From: CAYLHF01 sp964383365
GTDB taxonomy: Bacteria; Bacteroidota; Rhodothermia; Rhodothermales; UBA10348
Reading direction: 5' to 3'
Assembly: GCA_964383365.1 (NCBI GenBank)
Contig: CAYLHF010000007.1
Span: 1-64,000, forward strand
DNA length: 64,000 nucleotides
Each line of letters starts with the position of its first letter. Position 1 is the stretch's first letter. Under the pieces are notes generated by a model. The model did not search any database and was not told the DNA's origin. It worked only from the letters and a program-made list of their open reading frames with translations. Position numbers and translations under genes: made by a program. Of the stretch, positions 51,295 to 60,823 are shown piece after piece.

Positions 51295-54200
51295 ATGGGT
51301 ACATCTCAAACAACCTTTTACGCACCATCTGAATCTGACTTCGAACGAGACGTGGAAGCCTCAATTGAGGCGCTTCTTCAAGACCGTCTCGACCACGCAG
51401 GGAATGATTTCTGCGCCCGGCAATTAGGCGTTAAGCATGTTTATACGGCCGTTTCCTCCGATGCCAACCGGATGGCTCCACTCGCCGGGCAAGCAGGGTG
51501 GCAGATTGCCGCGAGAGTAGAAAGCCGAGATTTCTCATCCAGAGAGAGCATAGATACGCTGATCGACCTCGATACCGAGCTATTCGATATCGAACTCTCA
51601 TCCGGTGACATGGAGCATAGTCCGTTCGGCATTTCTCCCACGCCACCATGTATCGTCGGTGGTTCGGAACGTGCTCTTCTCGATGTACTCCTCGGACAGA
51701 AGAACGCACCCCGAATTGCTGCACTTTTGTTGGACCCATTCGCTGTAACCGTTCGTCGGGAGCTCAAGGACACCCTGTTAACCACGATCCTGGAAAGGCT
51801 TTCCGAACAACGGAATCCGATCAGGCATCCCGTCGGAATCGATGTATCCCTGAGCCAGCGTGCCGGAATGTCCGCAGAGAAGGCGATTGCTGTTGTTCTA
51901 CTGGGTATTCATTCCTGGTGCTCTGTTCTCGATGCGCAGAACCTGATGACCGAGGATATCGTCGAGAGAATGATCGTAGGCTGGTCTTCCATCGCCTCGT
52001 TTCCGGGAGAAATAGCTGCTCTTCGTGCTCTCAGGATTCTGACACCCTGTGTTCTTCAGTCCTGGGGAGTTCGCCCCGGAAGCCCGCACATTCACGTTCG
52101 GGCATCTGGCGCATTTACTGACGGGAATGGCCTTGAAAACGACTATATCCGGGCATCCCTTAAATCGGCCGCATCCGTCCTCGGCGGCTGCGACTCGCTC
52201 TCCCTTACTCCTGGCCCTGGACTCACGATGCGAACAAGCCGGGAGCACCTCGATACCCTGCTCGGTGTGGCCACACAGCAGCTATTACGACACGAATCAG
52301 GTATTGGAGATGTAGCCGACCCCGCGGCCGGCGCATACTATGTGGAGGAGTACACAGCGGCTCTGGCTGCAAGTGCGTATACCCGATTTAAGACGGTGGT
52401 GCAAGACGGTTTTGACGTCGAGTTGTTTTCGTCAGAGATCTTACCATCATGGATCGAAATCGATCGCGCGGAACTCGTCCAGAACGTCGAAGACAAATCT
52501 GCAGTATTTGTCGGTATGAATCAGCTGGAATCAGCACGTGATACCCGCTCCCAGGCTGATCTCCCTGTTCCGAATCATGCGCTCCCGAGCGCGGAGGCCA
52601 ATCACGATCTGACATTTCTTTTATCCAATGTCGGAATTTCTTCCGACTCCTGTTCGAGATACAAACCGTTCAACGCACCGGATTTTCGACGTGTCGCGAC
52701 CGAATCGATGTCGGCGCCGAGGACAGCGCAAAATACCTCAGACGTAGCCGGTGAGCAGGCGCCGTCCCGTTATTTCAGGCAGTCCGCTGACGAATTACCA
52801 CAATTGCGTTCCGTAGCCGGGGCACCACCCTTCCTTCGGGGACCTTATTCGTCCATGTACGCAGAACGTCCGTGGACCATCAGACAGTATGCCGGTTTTT
52901 CTACCGCAGAGAAGTCAAATGCTTTCTATCGCGCCAATCTTGCGGCCGGACAGAGGGGATTGTCGGTAGCATTTGACCTTCCAACACATCGGGGATATGA
53001 CTCGGATCACCCACGAGTTTCCGGTGACGTCGGTAAAGCCGGTGTGGCAATCGATACCGTTGAGGACATGAAGCGTCTTTTCGACGGTATTCCCCTTCAG
53101 GATATGTCGGTTTCCATGACCATGAACGGGGCCGTGATACCCATAATGGCCTTTTATATTGTTGCCGCAGAAGAACAGGGAGTTGATCCCGCCAACCTGC
53201 GAGGAACCATTCAGAATGATATCCTGAAGGAGTTCATGGTCCGGAATACGTATATCTATCCCCCCGGACCTTCGATGAGAATTGTGGGAGATATTTTCTC
53301 CTACTCGTCGACGCATATGCCGAAGTTCAATTCAATTTCGGTATCGGGCTATCATATACAGGAGGCCGGTGGTTCGGCGGAAGTAGAACTGGCCTATACA
53401 CTGGCGGATGGACTCGAATATATAAAGAGTGGTATCGCGGCTGGACTGGCTGTCGACGATTTTGTACCCAGAATATCGTTCTTCTTCGGAATCGGAATGG
53501 ACGTGTTTACCGAAATCGCGAAGCTCCGCGCTGCCCGGTTGCTATGGTCCGAAATTGTCGCCGGATTCAACCCCCGTAATCCACGATCTATGGCACTTCG
53601 CACCCATTGTCAAACATCGGGTTGGAGTCTCACTGCCCAGAATCAACTCATAAACGTCGCGCGCACGTCTCTGGAGGCCCTGGCGGCTGTCCTCGGACAT
53701 ACTCAGTCACTTCACACGAATGCCCTGGATGAAGCCGTCGCGCTTCCGAGTGAGGCTTCTGCCCGGATTGCCCGCAATACACAGATGATCCTTCAGGCAG
53801 AAACCGGACTGACAAGGGCAATCGACCCGATGGGAGGATCATACTATTTGGAATCCTTGACGGCTGAATTGGCCAGGAAGGCCCGGGTCCACATGAGCAC
53901 GATTGAATCCGCGGGTGGAATGACCAAAGCGATTGCTGACGGATTTCCCAAACTCAAGATCGAAGAAAGCGCCGCCCGGCGCCAGGCTCGAATCGACTCT
54001 CGACAGGATATAATCATCGGGTTGAATAAATATGGTTTTGACGACGGAGTAGATCTTGAATATCTGGAAATAGATAACCGGGAGGTCAGAAATCAGCAGA
54101 TTGAAAGACTGGAAGATGTCCGGAGTAAACGAGACAATACAGAGGTCGTCCGGTCCCTCAAGGCTCTGGAGGAAGCCGCCCGGAACCAGCGTACCAACGT

Positions 54201-54792
54201 ACTCGAGGCAGCCATCGTCGCGGCCCGAAACCGCGCGACCGTCGGAGAGATTTCACTGGCACTGGAAAACGTATTTGGTCGGTACACCGCCCATAATAAA
54301 ATGCTCAGTGGCGTATACGCCCGGGCGTCGACAGACGAAAAAGCTATGGCAAAGGTCCGAACGCACTCAGATGAATTCTTCCGGTTAACAGGTCGCAGAC
54401 CTCGGATTCTCGTCGCTAAATTGGGACAGGACGGTCACGATCGTGGAGCTAAAATTATCGCCACTTCATTCGCCGACCTGGGATTCGATGTCGATATCGG
54501 TCCGCTCTTTCAAACTCCGCAGGAAACGGCCCGACAGGCTATCGAAAACGACGTTCATTTGATCGGGATATCCAGCCTGGCAGGTGCTCATAAGACACTC
54601 GTACCAGAATTGATTGATATATTGCATGGAACAGGCCGGGATGACATTACCGTCGTCGTCGGCGGGGTCATTCCACCGTCCGATGTACAGGAGCTTCTCT
54701 CTGGTGGCGTGGCGGCCGTTTTCGGTCCAGGTACCGTCATCACCGATGCAGCAATCAACCTCCTGGAACAGATGCTGGTTAAATTGAACTGA
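51295..54792 (+). CDS. Methylmalonyl-CoA mutase, small and large subunits fused in one chain
   Basis: 1165 residues. Residues 1 to about 430 resemble the MutA small-subunit barrel (VYTAVSSDANRMAPLAGQAGW, ADPAAGAYYVEEYTAALAASAY). From about 490 to the end is a full MutB: PWTIRQYAGFSTAEKSNAFYR (the Tyr of QYAGFST fits methylmalonyl-CoA over isobutyryl-CoA), FDLPTHRGYDSDHPRV, YIYPPGPSMRIVGDIF, SVSGYHIQEAGGS, and the cobalamin-binding AKLGQDGHDRGAKII (DxHxxG) with SSLAGAH. The MutA part has no room for its own B12-like domain. It interconverts methylmalonyl-CoA and succinyl-CoA for propionate use. meaB follows 46 bp later. Confidence 0.93.
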   Translation: MGTSQTTFYAPSESDFERDVEASIEALLQDRLDHAGNDFCARQLGVKHVYTAVSSDANRMAPLAGQAGWQIAARVESRDFSSRESIDTLIDLDTELFDIELSSGDMEHSPFGISPTPPCIVGGSERALLDVLLGQKNAPRIAALLLDPFAVTVRRELKDTLLTTILERLSEQRNPIRHPVGIDVSLSQRAGMSAEKAIAVVLLGIHSWCSVLDAQNLMTEDIVERMIVGWSSIASFPGEIAALRALRILTPCVLQSWGVRPGSPHIHVRASGAFTDGNGLENDYIRASLKSAASVLGGCDSLSLTPGPGLTMRTSREHLDTLLGVATQQLLRHESGIGDVADPAAGAYYVEEYTAALAASAYTRFKTVVQDGFDVELFSSEILPSWIEIDRAELVQNVEDKSAVFVGMNQLESARDTRSQADLPVPNHALPSAEANHDLTFLLSNVGISSDSCSRYKPFNAPDFRRVATESMSAPRTAQNTSDVAGEQAPSRYFRQSADELPQLRSVAGAPPFLRGPYSSMYAERPWTIRQYAGFSTAEKSNAFYRANLAAGQRGLSVAFDLPTHRGYDSDHPRVSGDVGKAGVAIDTVEDMKRLFDGIPLQDMSVSMTMNGAVIPIMAFYIVAAEEQGVDPANLRGTIQNDILKEFMVRNTYIYPPGPSMRIVGDIFSYSSTHMPKFNSISVSGYHIQEAGGSAEVELAYTLADGLEYIKSGIAAGLAVDDFVPRISFFFGIGMDVFTEIAKLRAARLLWSEIVAGFNPRNPRSMALRTHCQTSGWSLTAQNQLINVARTSLEALAAVLGHTQSLHTNALDEAVALPSEASARIARNTQMILQAETGLTRAIDPMGGSYYLESLTAELARKARVHMSTIESAGGMTKAIADGFPKLKIEESAARRQARIDSRQDIIIGLNKYGFDDGVDLEYLEIDNREVRNQQIERLEDVRSKRDNTEVVRSLKALEEAARNQRTNVLEAAIVAARNRATVGEISLALENVFGRYTAHNKMLSGVYARASTDEKAMAKVRTHSDEFFRLTGRRPRILVAKLGQDGHDRGAKIIATSFADLGFDVDIGPLFQTPQETARQAIENDVHLIGISSLAGAHKTLVPELIDILHGTGRDDITVVVGGVIPPSDVQELLSGGVAAVFGPGTVITDAAINLLEQMLVKLN

Positions 54793-54838
54793 TCCAAGTC
54801 GCTGTGGTCCTAATGCCTCGTCCGGCACTCTTTTTCGT

Positions 54839-55825
54839 ATGACACCAGAGCAAACATCGAGAATCCTGTTTGAAGCAATCGAGTCCGGTGATACGGCTGC
54901 CCTGGCCAGAGGCATCACCCTTGTCGAGAGTCATCGCAGCATCGATTTTGACAGCCGCGTGGAACTTGCCCGTTTCTGTCTCGACAGTCCCAGACGCTCG
55001 AACCGAATCGCCATCACCGGGATGCCGGGGTCCGGAAAATCAACACTCATTGATACGCTCGGGGAATCGCTTATTTCTCAGGGACACCGGGTGGCTGTCC
55101 TGGCCATCGATCCGACCAGTCAGGCTTCTGGAGGAAGTATCCTCGGTGATAAAACGAGGATGGTGAATCTTGCGTCGAACACAAATGCTTTTATTCGTCC
55201 ATCACCTACTGCCGGCATCCTTGGTGGTATCACGGCGATGACAAGAGAGTCGGCGGCACTCTGTACCGCAGCAGGATTTGATACGATTATTATCGAAACC
55301 GTTGGCGTAGGCCAGTCAGAAATCTCCGTACGGGACGTTGTAGACTTTGTCGCTTATATCACCATCGCCGGTACCGGAGATGATCTTCAGAATATCAAGC
55401 GCGGCATAATGGAGACCGTTGATGCCGTTATCGTTAATAAATCGGATGGCGATCGAATCTCGAGTTCGAAACAACTGGCAGCACAGATACGAAATACACT
55501 TCCCTTGCTCACTCCCCGATTCGCCACATGGAAACCGGAGGTTCATACGATATCTGCTATTGAGTCTGTCGGAATCGAAGAGTTTCGGTCCCATATCGAA
55601 TCATTCTTCAACGAACTGGAGCCTACGGGAGTACTGGAAGAACAGCGAGCATTACAACGACTGTCATGGTTCAGAGAAGCGGTTACTTACTGCCTGAACA
55701 TGAGCCTGGCCGGATCGGAATCCTACCAACATCACCGAATTCGTCTTGAGGAACAGATACTCGAGAGCAACGCCAATCCACTTCAATCGGCAAGAGACCT
55801 GGTATCCGGCCTATTTCGAAAGTGA
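54839..55825 (+). CDS. meaB: MeaB/ArgK-type GTPase chaperone of methylmalonyl-CoA mutase
   Basis: 328 residues, normal length. Walker A ITGMPGSGKSTLIDTLG, AIDPTSQASGGSILGDKTRM, switch ETVGVGQSE and the base motif NKSD (NKAD in most) are present, with a C-terminal dimerisation helix pair. MeaB loads and protects adenosylcobalamin in the mutase. It lies directly after the mutase in the same direction and its end overlaps gltX by 15 bp. Confidence 0.95.
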   Translation: MTPEQTSRILFEAIESGDTAALARGITLVESHRSIDFDSRVELARFCLDSPRRSNRIAITGMPGSGKSTLIDTLGESLISQGHRVAVLAIDPTSQASGGSILGDKTRMVNLASNTNAFIRPSPTAGILGGITAMTRESAALCTAAGFDTIIIETVGVGQSEISVRDVVDFVAYITIAGTGDDLQNIKRGIMETVDAVIVNKSDGDRISSSKQLAAQIRNTLPLLTPRFATWKPEVHTISAIESVGIEEFRSHIESFFNELEPTGVLEEQRALQRLSWFREAVTYCLNMSLAGSESYQHHRIRLEEQILESNANPLQSARDLVSGLFRK

Positions 55826-57304
55826 AAGGACGCGAACGGCCGTCCGCAGGCGCCTGACGACGGTCTCCTTTCCGAGATATTCCAGCAACTCGAAGAGTCC
55901 GGGACCTGCTACAACGCCACTCACCGCGAGTCTGGCCGGATGAATGAGCCTTCCCGCTCCTATTTCACGTCCTTCCGTAATTGCTCTCAAGATGGACTCA
56001 TACGCCGTTGCATCGACCTCGGTCCGGGATTCAATTGCCGATGCATAGGCCGAAACCAGATCTGGAGAATCTTCTTTCCAACGCTTCTTCAGACCCTTTT
56101 CGTCGTAGGATCGGGGATCCTCGAACAGGTATCTGGCTACCAGAAGATCTGAGGCAAACGAGATCCGCTCGCGCATCAACTCAACTCCGTCGACGAGTCG
56201 TTCATCGGAGACATCGAGACGTGCCTCGGAGAGTAGCGGACGAACGGACCTGGCGATAACAGATGCCGATTGACGCCGCAGGTGGTATTCGTTGTGCCAC
56301 TTGAGTTTTGCCAGATCGAACTGAACGCCGGCCTGACCTATCCTGTCGATGCTAAACCGTTCGACGAGCCCGGCCATGTCGAAGTGTTCCTCGTCATCAC
56401 CCGGATTCCATCCGAGAAGTGCCAGAAAATTTATCAGTGCTTCCGGTTCATATCCTCCCTTCACATAATCCCTGACAGAGACAGGAATTCCGGCTCTGTC
56501 GGCACTTCGTTTCGACAGTTTTCCACCTGTCGGACTCAGGATTAGTGGGAGATGGGCCATTTTCGGTACGGACCATCCGAAGGCTTCGTACAACAGAACA
56601 TGTTTCGGTGTAGATGGCAACCACTCTTCTCCTCGTATCACATGGGTAATCCTCATCTCATGGTCATCCACGACATTGGCCATGTGATAGGTGGGAAATC
56701 CGTCTGATTTCATCAGTACCTGATCATCTACATTAACAGAGTCTACCAATACCTTGCCACGCACCATGTCCTGGAAGGCGATCAATCGACCCGGGTCGGC
56801 TTTCAGACGTACGACGTAGTCTTCTCCCCTGTCCAACCGCTGCTGAACTTCCGACGCCGGCAGGGAAAGGGAATTCGACATATTGTTTCTTATATCCGAC
56901 CCATATCGTGGATTCGGATTTTCCGGACACGCTCGCTCCCGCCTCATCGTTTCGATTTCAGCCGGTGTGTCGAATGCGATGTACGCATTCCCTGATTCAA
57001 CGAGTTGATCCGCGTACGCACGATATCGGCCCAGCCTCTCAGATTGTCTGTACGGACCTGATTTACCCGCTGCGTGAGGTCCCTCGTCGAACATTATTCC
57101 GGCCCACTCCATGGAAGACAGGATATCCTTTTCGGCGTCATCGACGAAACGGGTTCGGTCCGTGTCCTCGATTCTTAGAATAAGAGAGCCCCCCGATTGA
57201 CGGGCATACAGGTAATTATACAGGGCGGTCCGCAACCCTCCAATATGGAGATATCCGGTGGGGCTGGGAGCAAATCGGACACGGACGCCTTCGGGTCGAT
57301 TCAT
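55811..57304 (-). CDS. gltX: Glutamyl-tRNA synthetase
   Basis: 497 residues from ATG 57304 (MNRPEGVRVRFAPSPTG); a longer frame adds 21 doubtful residues. Class I signatures: HIGH as PTGYLHIGGLRTALYN, and KMSKS as GGKLSKRSADRAG. It charges tRNA-Glu with glutamate. Zinc-binding region is not obvious. Convergent with meaB, with a 15-bp overlap. Confidence 0.96.
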   Translation of the reverse strand: MNRPEGVRVRFAPSPTGYLHIGGLRTALYNYLYARQSGGSLILRIEDTDRTRFVDDAEKDILSSMEWAGIMFDEGPHAAGKSGPYRQSERLGRYRAYADQLVESGNAYIAFDTPAEIETMRRERACPENPNPRYGSDIRNNMSNSLSLPASEVQQRLDRGEDYVVRLKADPGRLIAFQDMVRGKVLVDSVNVDDQVLMKSDGFPTYHMANVVDDHEMRITHVIRGEEWLPSTPKHVLLYEAFGWSVPKMAHLPLILSPTGGKLSKRSADRAGIPVSVRDYVKGGYEPEALINFLALLGWNPGDDEEHFDMAGLVERFSIDRIGQAGVQFDLAKLKWHNEYHLRRQSASVIARSVRPLLSEARLDVSDERLVDGVELMRERISFASDLLVARYLFEDPRSYDEKGLKKRWKEDSPDLVSAYASAIESRTEVDATAYESILRAITEGREIGAGRLIHPARLAVSGVVAGPGLFELLEYLGKETVVRRLRTAVRVLSLSK

Positions 57305-57446
57305 GAGGACGATGACAGCAGAGTGATGTGGTAATTCGCACGAAGATACACGTCCAATAGATGCCACACGTACTTGAGTGACACTCTATAGAAAAGATTC
57401 GAAATATCCAGTGCTCGATGCACTTCGTCCCGTAAACACGCGGTAC

Positions 57447-57974
57447 CTAGTCGTCAATCTGAGATCTGCTGGCAACAACATCGATGCCCGGATAGAAAAC
57501 GTACATCACGGACTGTTCAACGGGAAAACTGACTCGCTCGACCTCTGTCGTGATGAGCGGTGCAACATATTCGATGCGAAGCGGAGTCGGAAAGAGAAGA
57601 CCGACGATAAAGACAGCTACTGCTGCCAGAACGGCCGCTCTCATGGAGATTGATTTTCTCAGATTCCACAATGGACTCCGGTCATCGGTTCGACTGATCT
57701 GTTCTTCCCGCTGTTTAAGTTCGGCCAATCGCGAAAAAAACAGATCGTCAGCGGCAGGCGGAAGAGAGATGAATTCCTGTCGGATCATCCTTCTGAATAC
57801 CAGCACGGAATCCATCATCGAACGACACTCACCGCATGCAGACATATGCGAGAAAAGTGAGGATTGTGATTTAGATTCCAACTCGCCATCAAGATAACGC
57901 TGCAACTCCAGCATCTTTTCGCAGGTCGAACCGTCATTTACATCGCGGATACGGTCATATTCTTCCTGAATCAT
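57447..57974 (-). CDS. Anti-sigma factor with zinc-binding motif, single-span membrane protein
   Basis: 175 residues. The N-terminal zinc-binding anti-sigma motif is visible: a leading Cys (STCEKMLELQRYLDGEL) and HMSACGECRSM, i.e. H-x3-C-x2-C. A single membrane helix follows at about 110-130 (MRAAVLAAVAVFIVGLLFP), then a short extracytoplasmic part (VEQSVMYVFYPGIDVVASR). The start overlaps the sigma stop by 4 bp (ATGA), so the pair is co-translated. It holds the ECF sigma until an envelope signal is sensed; the signal is unknown. Confidence 0.88.
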   Translation of the reverse strand: MIQEEYDRIRDVNDGSTCEKMLELQRYLDGELESKSQSSLFSHMSACGECRSMMDSVLVFRRMIRQEFISLPPAADDLFFSRLAELKQREEQISRTDDRSPLWNLRKSISMRAAVLAAVAVFIVGLLFPTPLRIEYVAPLITTEVERVSFPVEQSVMYVFYPGIDVVASRSQIDD

Positions 57975-58657
57975 AACATCTTCCTCACTTCCTCTACTGG
58001 AACAACAGGACTCTGCGGAGGCTTACTTTCCGTGTCCGGTTGCTCCAACTCAGCAACTTTGGTGAGTAGCAGGGCAAATTTTTTCCGTGCCTTAAACAAT
58101 CTCGATTTTACCGAACTGACCGTTGTCCGGGTTACGGCTGCTATCTCCTCGTACGTGAGATTTTGATACTCTCGCAGAATCAAGACCTCCCTGTACTCCG
58201 GCTTCAGCCGATCGATATATGTCCCTACAAATCGAATCTGTTCGTTTTTTTCCATCCGGGACATGGGCGTATCTGCGACCGAAATTCTTCTCTCGATTTC
58301 GTCACTGAATCCGATATGACGCTTATTTCTACGAATTCTGTTCAGACACTGATTACGTGCAATCGTAAAGAGCCATGACTTGAATGCACTCGAATTAAGA
58401 AGACGATCTCGATTCTCATACACGCGGAGATACGTATCCTGCATGCAATCCTGGGCCTGTTCGGCATCGTTGAGCATCTTCAGACAAAACGCATAGACAG
58501 GTCCTTTGTAACGATTGTAGATCCCGACGAAGGCAAATTCGTCGCCACTTTGAAATGCTTCAATAAGTTCGAAATCTTTCACAGAAAGCGGTAATGGAAA
58601 GGAATTCTTGTCGAAGGATCGATTGGAAGACCCATTGACAGAGAAAAAGTTGCTCAA
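57971..58657 (-). CDS. ECF-type RNA polymerase sigma factor
   Basis: 228 residues. Sigma-2 region: FAFVGIYNRYKGPVYAFCLKMLNDAEQAQDCMQDTYLRVYENRDRL with AFKSWLFTIARNQCLNRIRRNKR. Sigma-4: LKPEYREVLILREYQNLTYEEIAAVTRTTVSSVKSRLFKARKKF. The last 30 residues are Pro/Glu-rich and probably flexible. It is encoded with its anti-sigma and divergent from envelope-chaperone genes, which makes an envelope-stress role plausible but not proven. Confidence 0.92.
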   Translation of the reverse strand: MSNFFSVNGSSNRSFDKNSFPLPLSVKDFELIEAFQSGDEFAFVGIYNRYKGPVYAFCLKMLNDAEQAQDCMQDTYLRVYENRDRLLNSSAFKSWLFTIARNQCLNRIRRNKRHIGFSDEIERRISVADTPMSRMEKNEQIRFVGTYIDRLKPEYREVLILREYQNLTYEEIAAVTRTTVSSVKSRLFKARKKFALLLTKVAELEQPDTESKPPQSPVVPVEEVRKML

Positions 58658-58777
58658 TCGTCATTTTTTAAGAAGGATGGAACCACCAATAGTACTCTCG
58701 CGTGAACGGGCGGTTTGTCTATTCAGCCAGCTTTTTTTCTCTAATCAGTTGTTATGCCTGATCATCGTCGCCTCACT

Positions 58778-60823
58778 ATGACGTCTTACGCTCGTCTCCG
58801 TCTCGTGCTTGCAGCCGGAATTATTTTTTTGGCCGGATGTAGCGGAACGGAACCGTTGACTCAATCCAGATCTGTAACCGTTCCTGATTCGATTCTGGCA
58901 ACCATAGATGGTACCCCCGTCTATGTCCATGATTTTGTACGCGAGTATGCCAGAATCGGAAAGACAGATTCTTCCAGCACGGATTCTCTACAAGCATATC
59001 AGGATTTTCTGGAGAGATATGTCAACTTCCGACTGAAGGTGCTTGAAGCCAGACGGGCCGGATATCCTTCAGATCCGTCGTTAAAAAAGGAGATTGGAGC
59101 ATATCGGTCTCAACTTGCGAGACCCTTTCTTATCGAGCAGGAAGTAACGGAACCGCTTATCCGTGAAATGTACTTGCGCCGAAAGTCACAGGTAGAAGCG
59201 AGTCACATCCTGATCCGGGTGGATCCCGCGTCGGCACCGGAAGACACGCTCGCAGCACGTGCCCGATTGTCAACCATCAAAGACTCTCTCGACGCCGGAG
59301 CTTCCTTTGCTGAGATGGCGTTCAGATACTCTGAAGATCCATCGGCTCAATCCGCTCCTGGAAGTGCCGGATATCAGGGGTATCTGGGCTACTTCGGTGG
59401 CGGCAGAATGGTAAAAGCATTCGAGGATGCCGCTTTTTCTACGCCTGTAGATAGCACATCGTCGATATTCCGTTCACAGTTCGGATATCATATTCTGCAC
59501 GTGCACAATCGGATTCCAACGCCGCCGGACATCAGGATGGCTCATATCATGATTCAGCCCAAGGCCCCTACTGCTGCCGATTCTGCAGTCGCTCTAGGTC
59601 GTATTCGGGACATACAGACAAAACTGGAATCCGGAGAGTCATTCGCTGATCTGGCCAAACAATTTTCCGATGACAAGGCCAGTGGAAGTAATGGCGGTGA
59701 ACTTCAAAAAGTATCGTTCGACACAGGCCTCCCTCCTTCAATGAGGGACGCCGCCTTTTCCATGGAGCCCGGCGAGGTGTCGGATGTCCTCGAGTCGCCA
59801 TTCGGTTTTCACCTGATTACGATCCTGGAGAAATTACCGATTCAGGCATATGAGGATATGCACGACGAACTGAGCACGCAGTTATCGCGCCTCCCAAGAT
59901 CGGCTGCCGCCCAACAAAGGTACGCGGAATCCGTGCGCCTTACGCTCGGAGAAAAGGCCGATTCAACGCTGATCGAGAGCTGGGGCAGGTCGATGACTCC
60001 AGATTCTCTATTCAGGACACTCGCTACAGGCACCTTCCCCGATAGCACGCTTGGGCGCCCGTTTCTGTGGCTGGGCGATTCCACTTACACCGTTGGTCAG
60101 TTTACAGACTTTTTCAAGACCCGGCGTCTTCCTCCCTCCAATACACCATTGGAGCGCGTCTGGGCTTCGGTGGATTTGTTTTTTAATGATGCAGCCATCA
60201 ATCAGGAAGTAGCCGCCCTCGAAGACAAAGATCCGACCTTCGGATCTACCATGGCAGAATTCAGAGACGGATTGATCCTGTTCCGACTCATGGAAGATTC
60301 CGTCTGGACCGCAGCGTCAACCGATTCCCTGGGTCTTCGGAACTACTTCAGGAATCACACCAATGCGTACAGATTCGAGGATAGAACGCGCATTGTGAGT
60401 CTCACCAGTTCGTCCGATTCACTCCTGTCGGCCCTGGTGGAACAGATTCGTAATGGCATTGGACTGGACGAAGCGGTATCGCGCGCCCGCGAGGATACTT
60501 CTCATGCGGTTCGACACGATACAACCATGGTCGAAGGCAAGACGAATTCAGTATTTGATCAAGCACTTGAGGCTGGAATCGGACATATTACCGACCCGGT
60601 CGAGTACAACAAGGGATACATTGTACTTTATAACGACGGTGTGGAACCGGCCAGACTGAAAACTTTCGAGGAGGCGCGAGCCGAACTTGTCACGGCAAAT
60701 CAAACCATTCTCGAGGCAGCCCTGCTGAGGCGTCTTCGAGTACTCTACGATGCGACTACTTATGAGGATCATCTCCGATCGGCCTACGAGGCGGGCCTTT
60801 TGCAGACACCGACGGACAACTAG
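58778..60823 (+). CDS. Lipoprotein peptidyl-prolyl isomerase with two parvulin domains
   Basis: 681 residues from ATG 58778 (MTSYARLRL); ATG 58754 adds 8. Lipobox FLAGCSG after a hydrophobic stretch. A SurA-like N-domain (ILATIDGTPVYVHDFVREYAR) is followed by two parvulin domains: EASHILIRVDPAS...SEDPSAQSAPGSAGYQGYLGYFGGGRMVKAFEDAAF and IRMAHIMIQPKAP...FSDDKASGSNGGELQKVSFDTGLPPSMRDAAFSMEPGEVS. A third, divergent module occupies the last 250 residues. It assists folding of outer-membrane proteins in the periplasm. Divergent from the ECF sigma gene. Confidence 0.9.
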   Translation: MTSYARLRLVLAAGIIFLAGCSGTEPLTQSRSVTVPDSILATIDGTPVYVHDFVREYARIGKTDSSSTDSLQAYQDFLERYVNFRLKVLEARRAGYPSDPSLKKEIGAYRSQLARPFLIEQEVTEPLIREMYLRRKSQVEASHILIRVDPASAPEDTLAARARLSTIKDSLDAGASFAEMAFRYSEDPSAQSAPGSAGYQGYLGYFGGGRMVKAFEDAAFSTPVDSTSSIFRSQFGYHILHVHNRIPTPPDIRMAHIMIQPKAPTAADSAVALGRIRDIQTKLESGESFADLAKQFSDDKASGSNGGELQKVSFDTGLPPSMRDAAFSMEPGEVSDVLESPFGFHLITILEKLPIQAYEDMHDELSTQLSRLPRSAAAQQRYAESVRLTLGEKADSTLIESWGRSMTPDSLFRTLATGTFPDSTLGRPFLWLGDSTYTVGQFTDFFKTRRLPPSNTPLERVWASVDLFFNDAAINQEVAALEDKDPTFGSTMAEFRDGLILFRLMEDSVWTAASTDSLGLRNYFRNHTNAYRFEDRTRIVSLTSSSDSLLSALVEQIRNGIGLDEAVSRAREDTSHAVRHDTTMVEGKTNSVFDQALEAGIGHITDPVEYNKGYIVLYNDGVEPARLKTFEEARAELVTANQTILEAALLRRLRVLYDATTYEDHLRSAYEAGLLQTPTDN

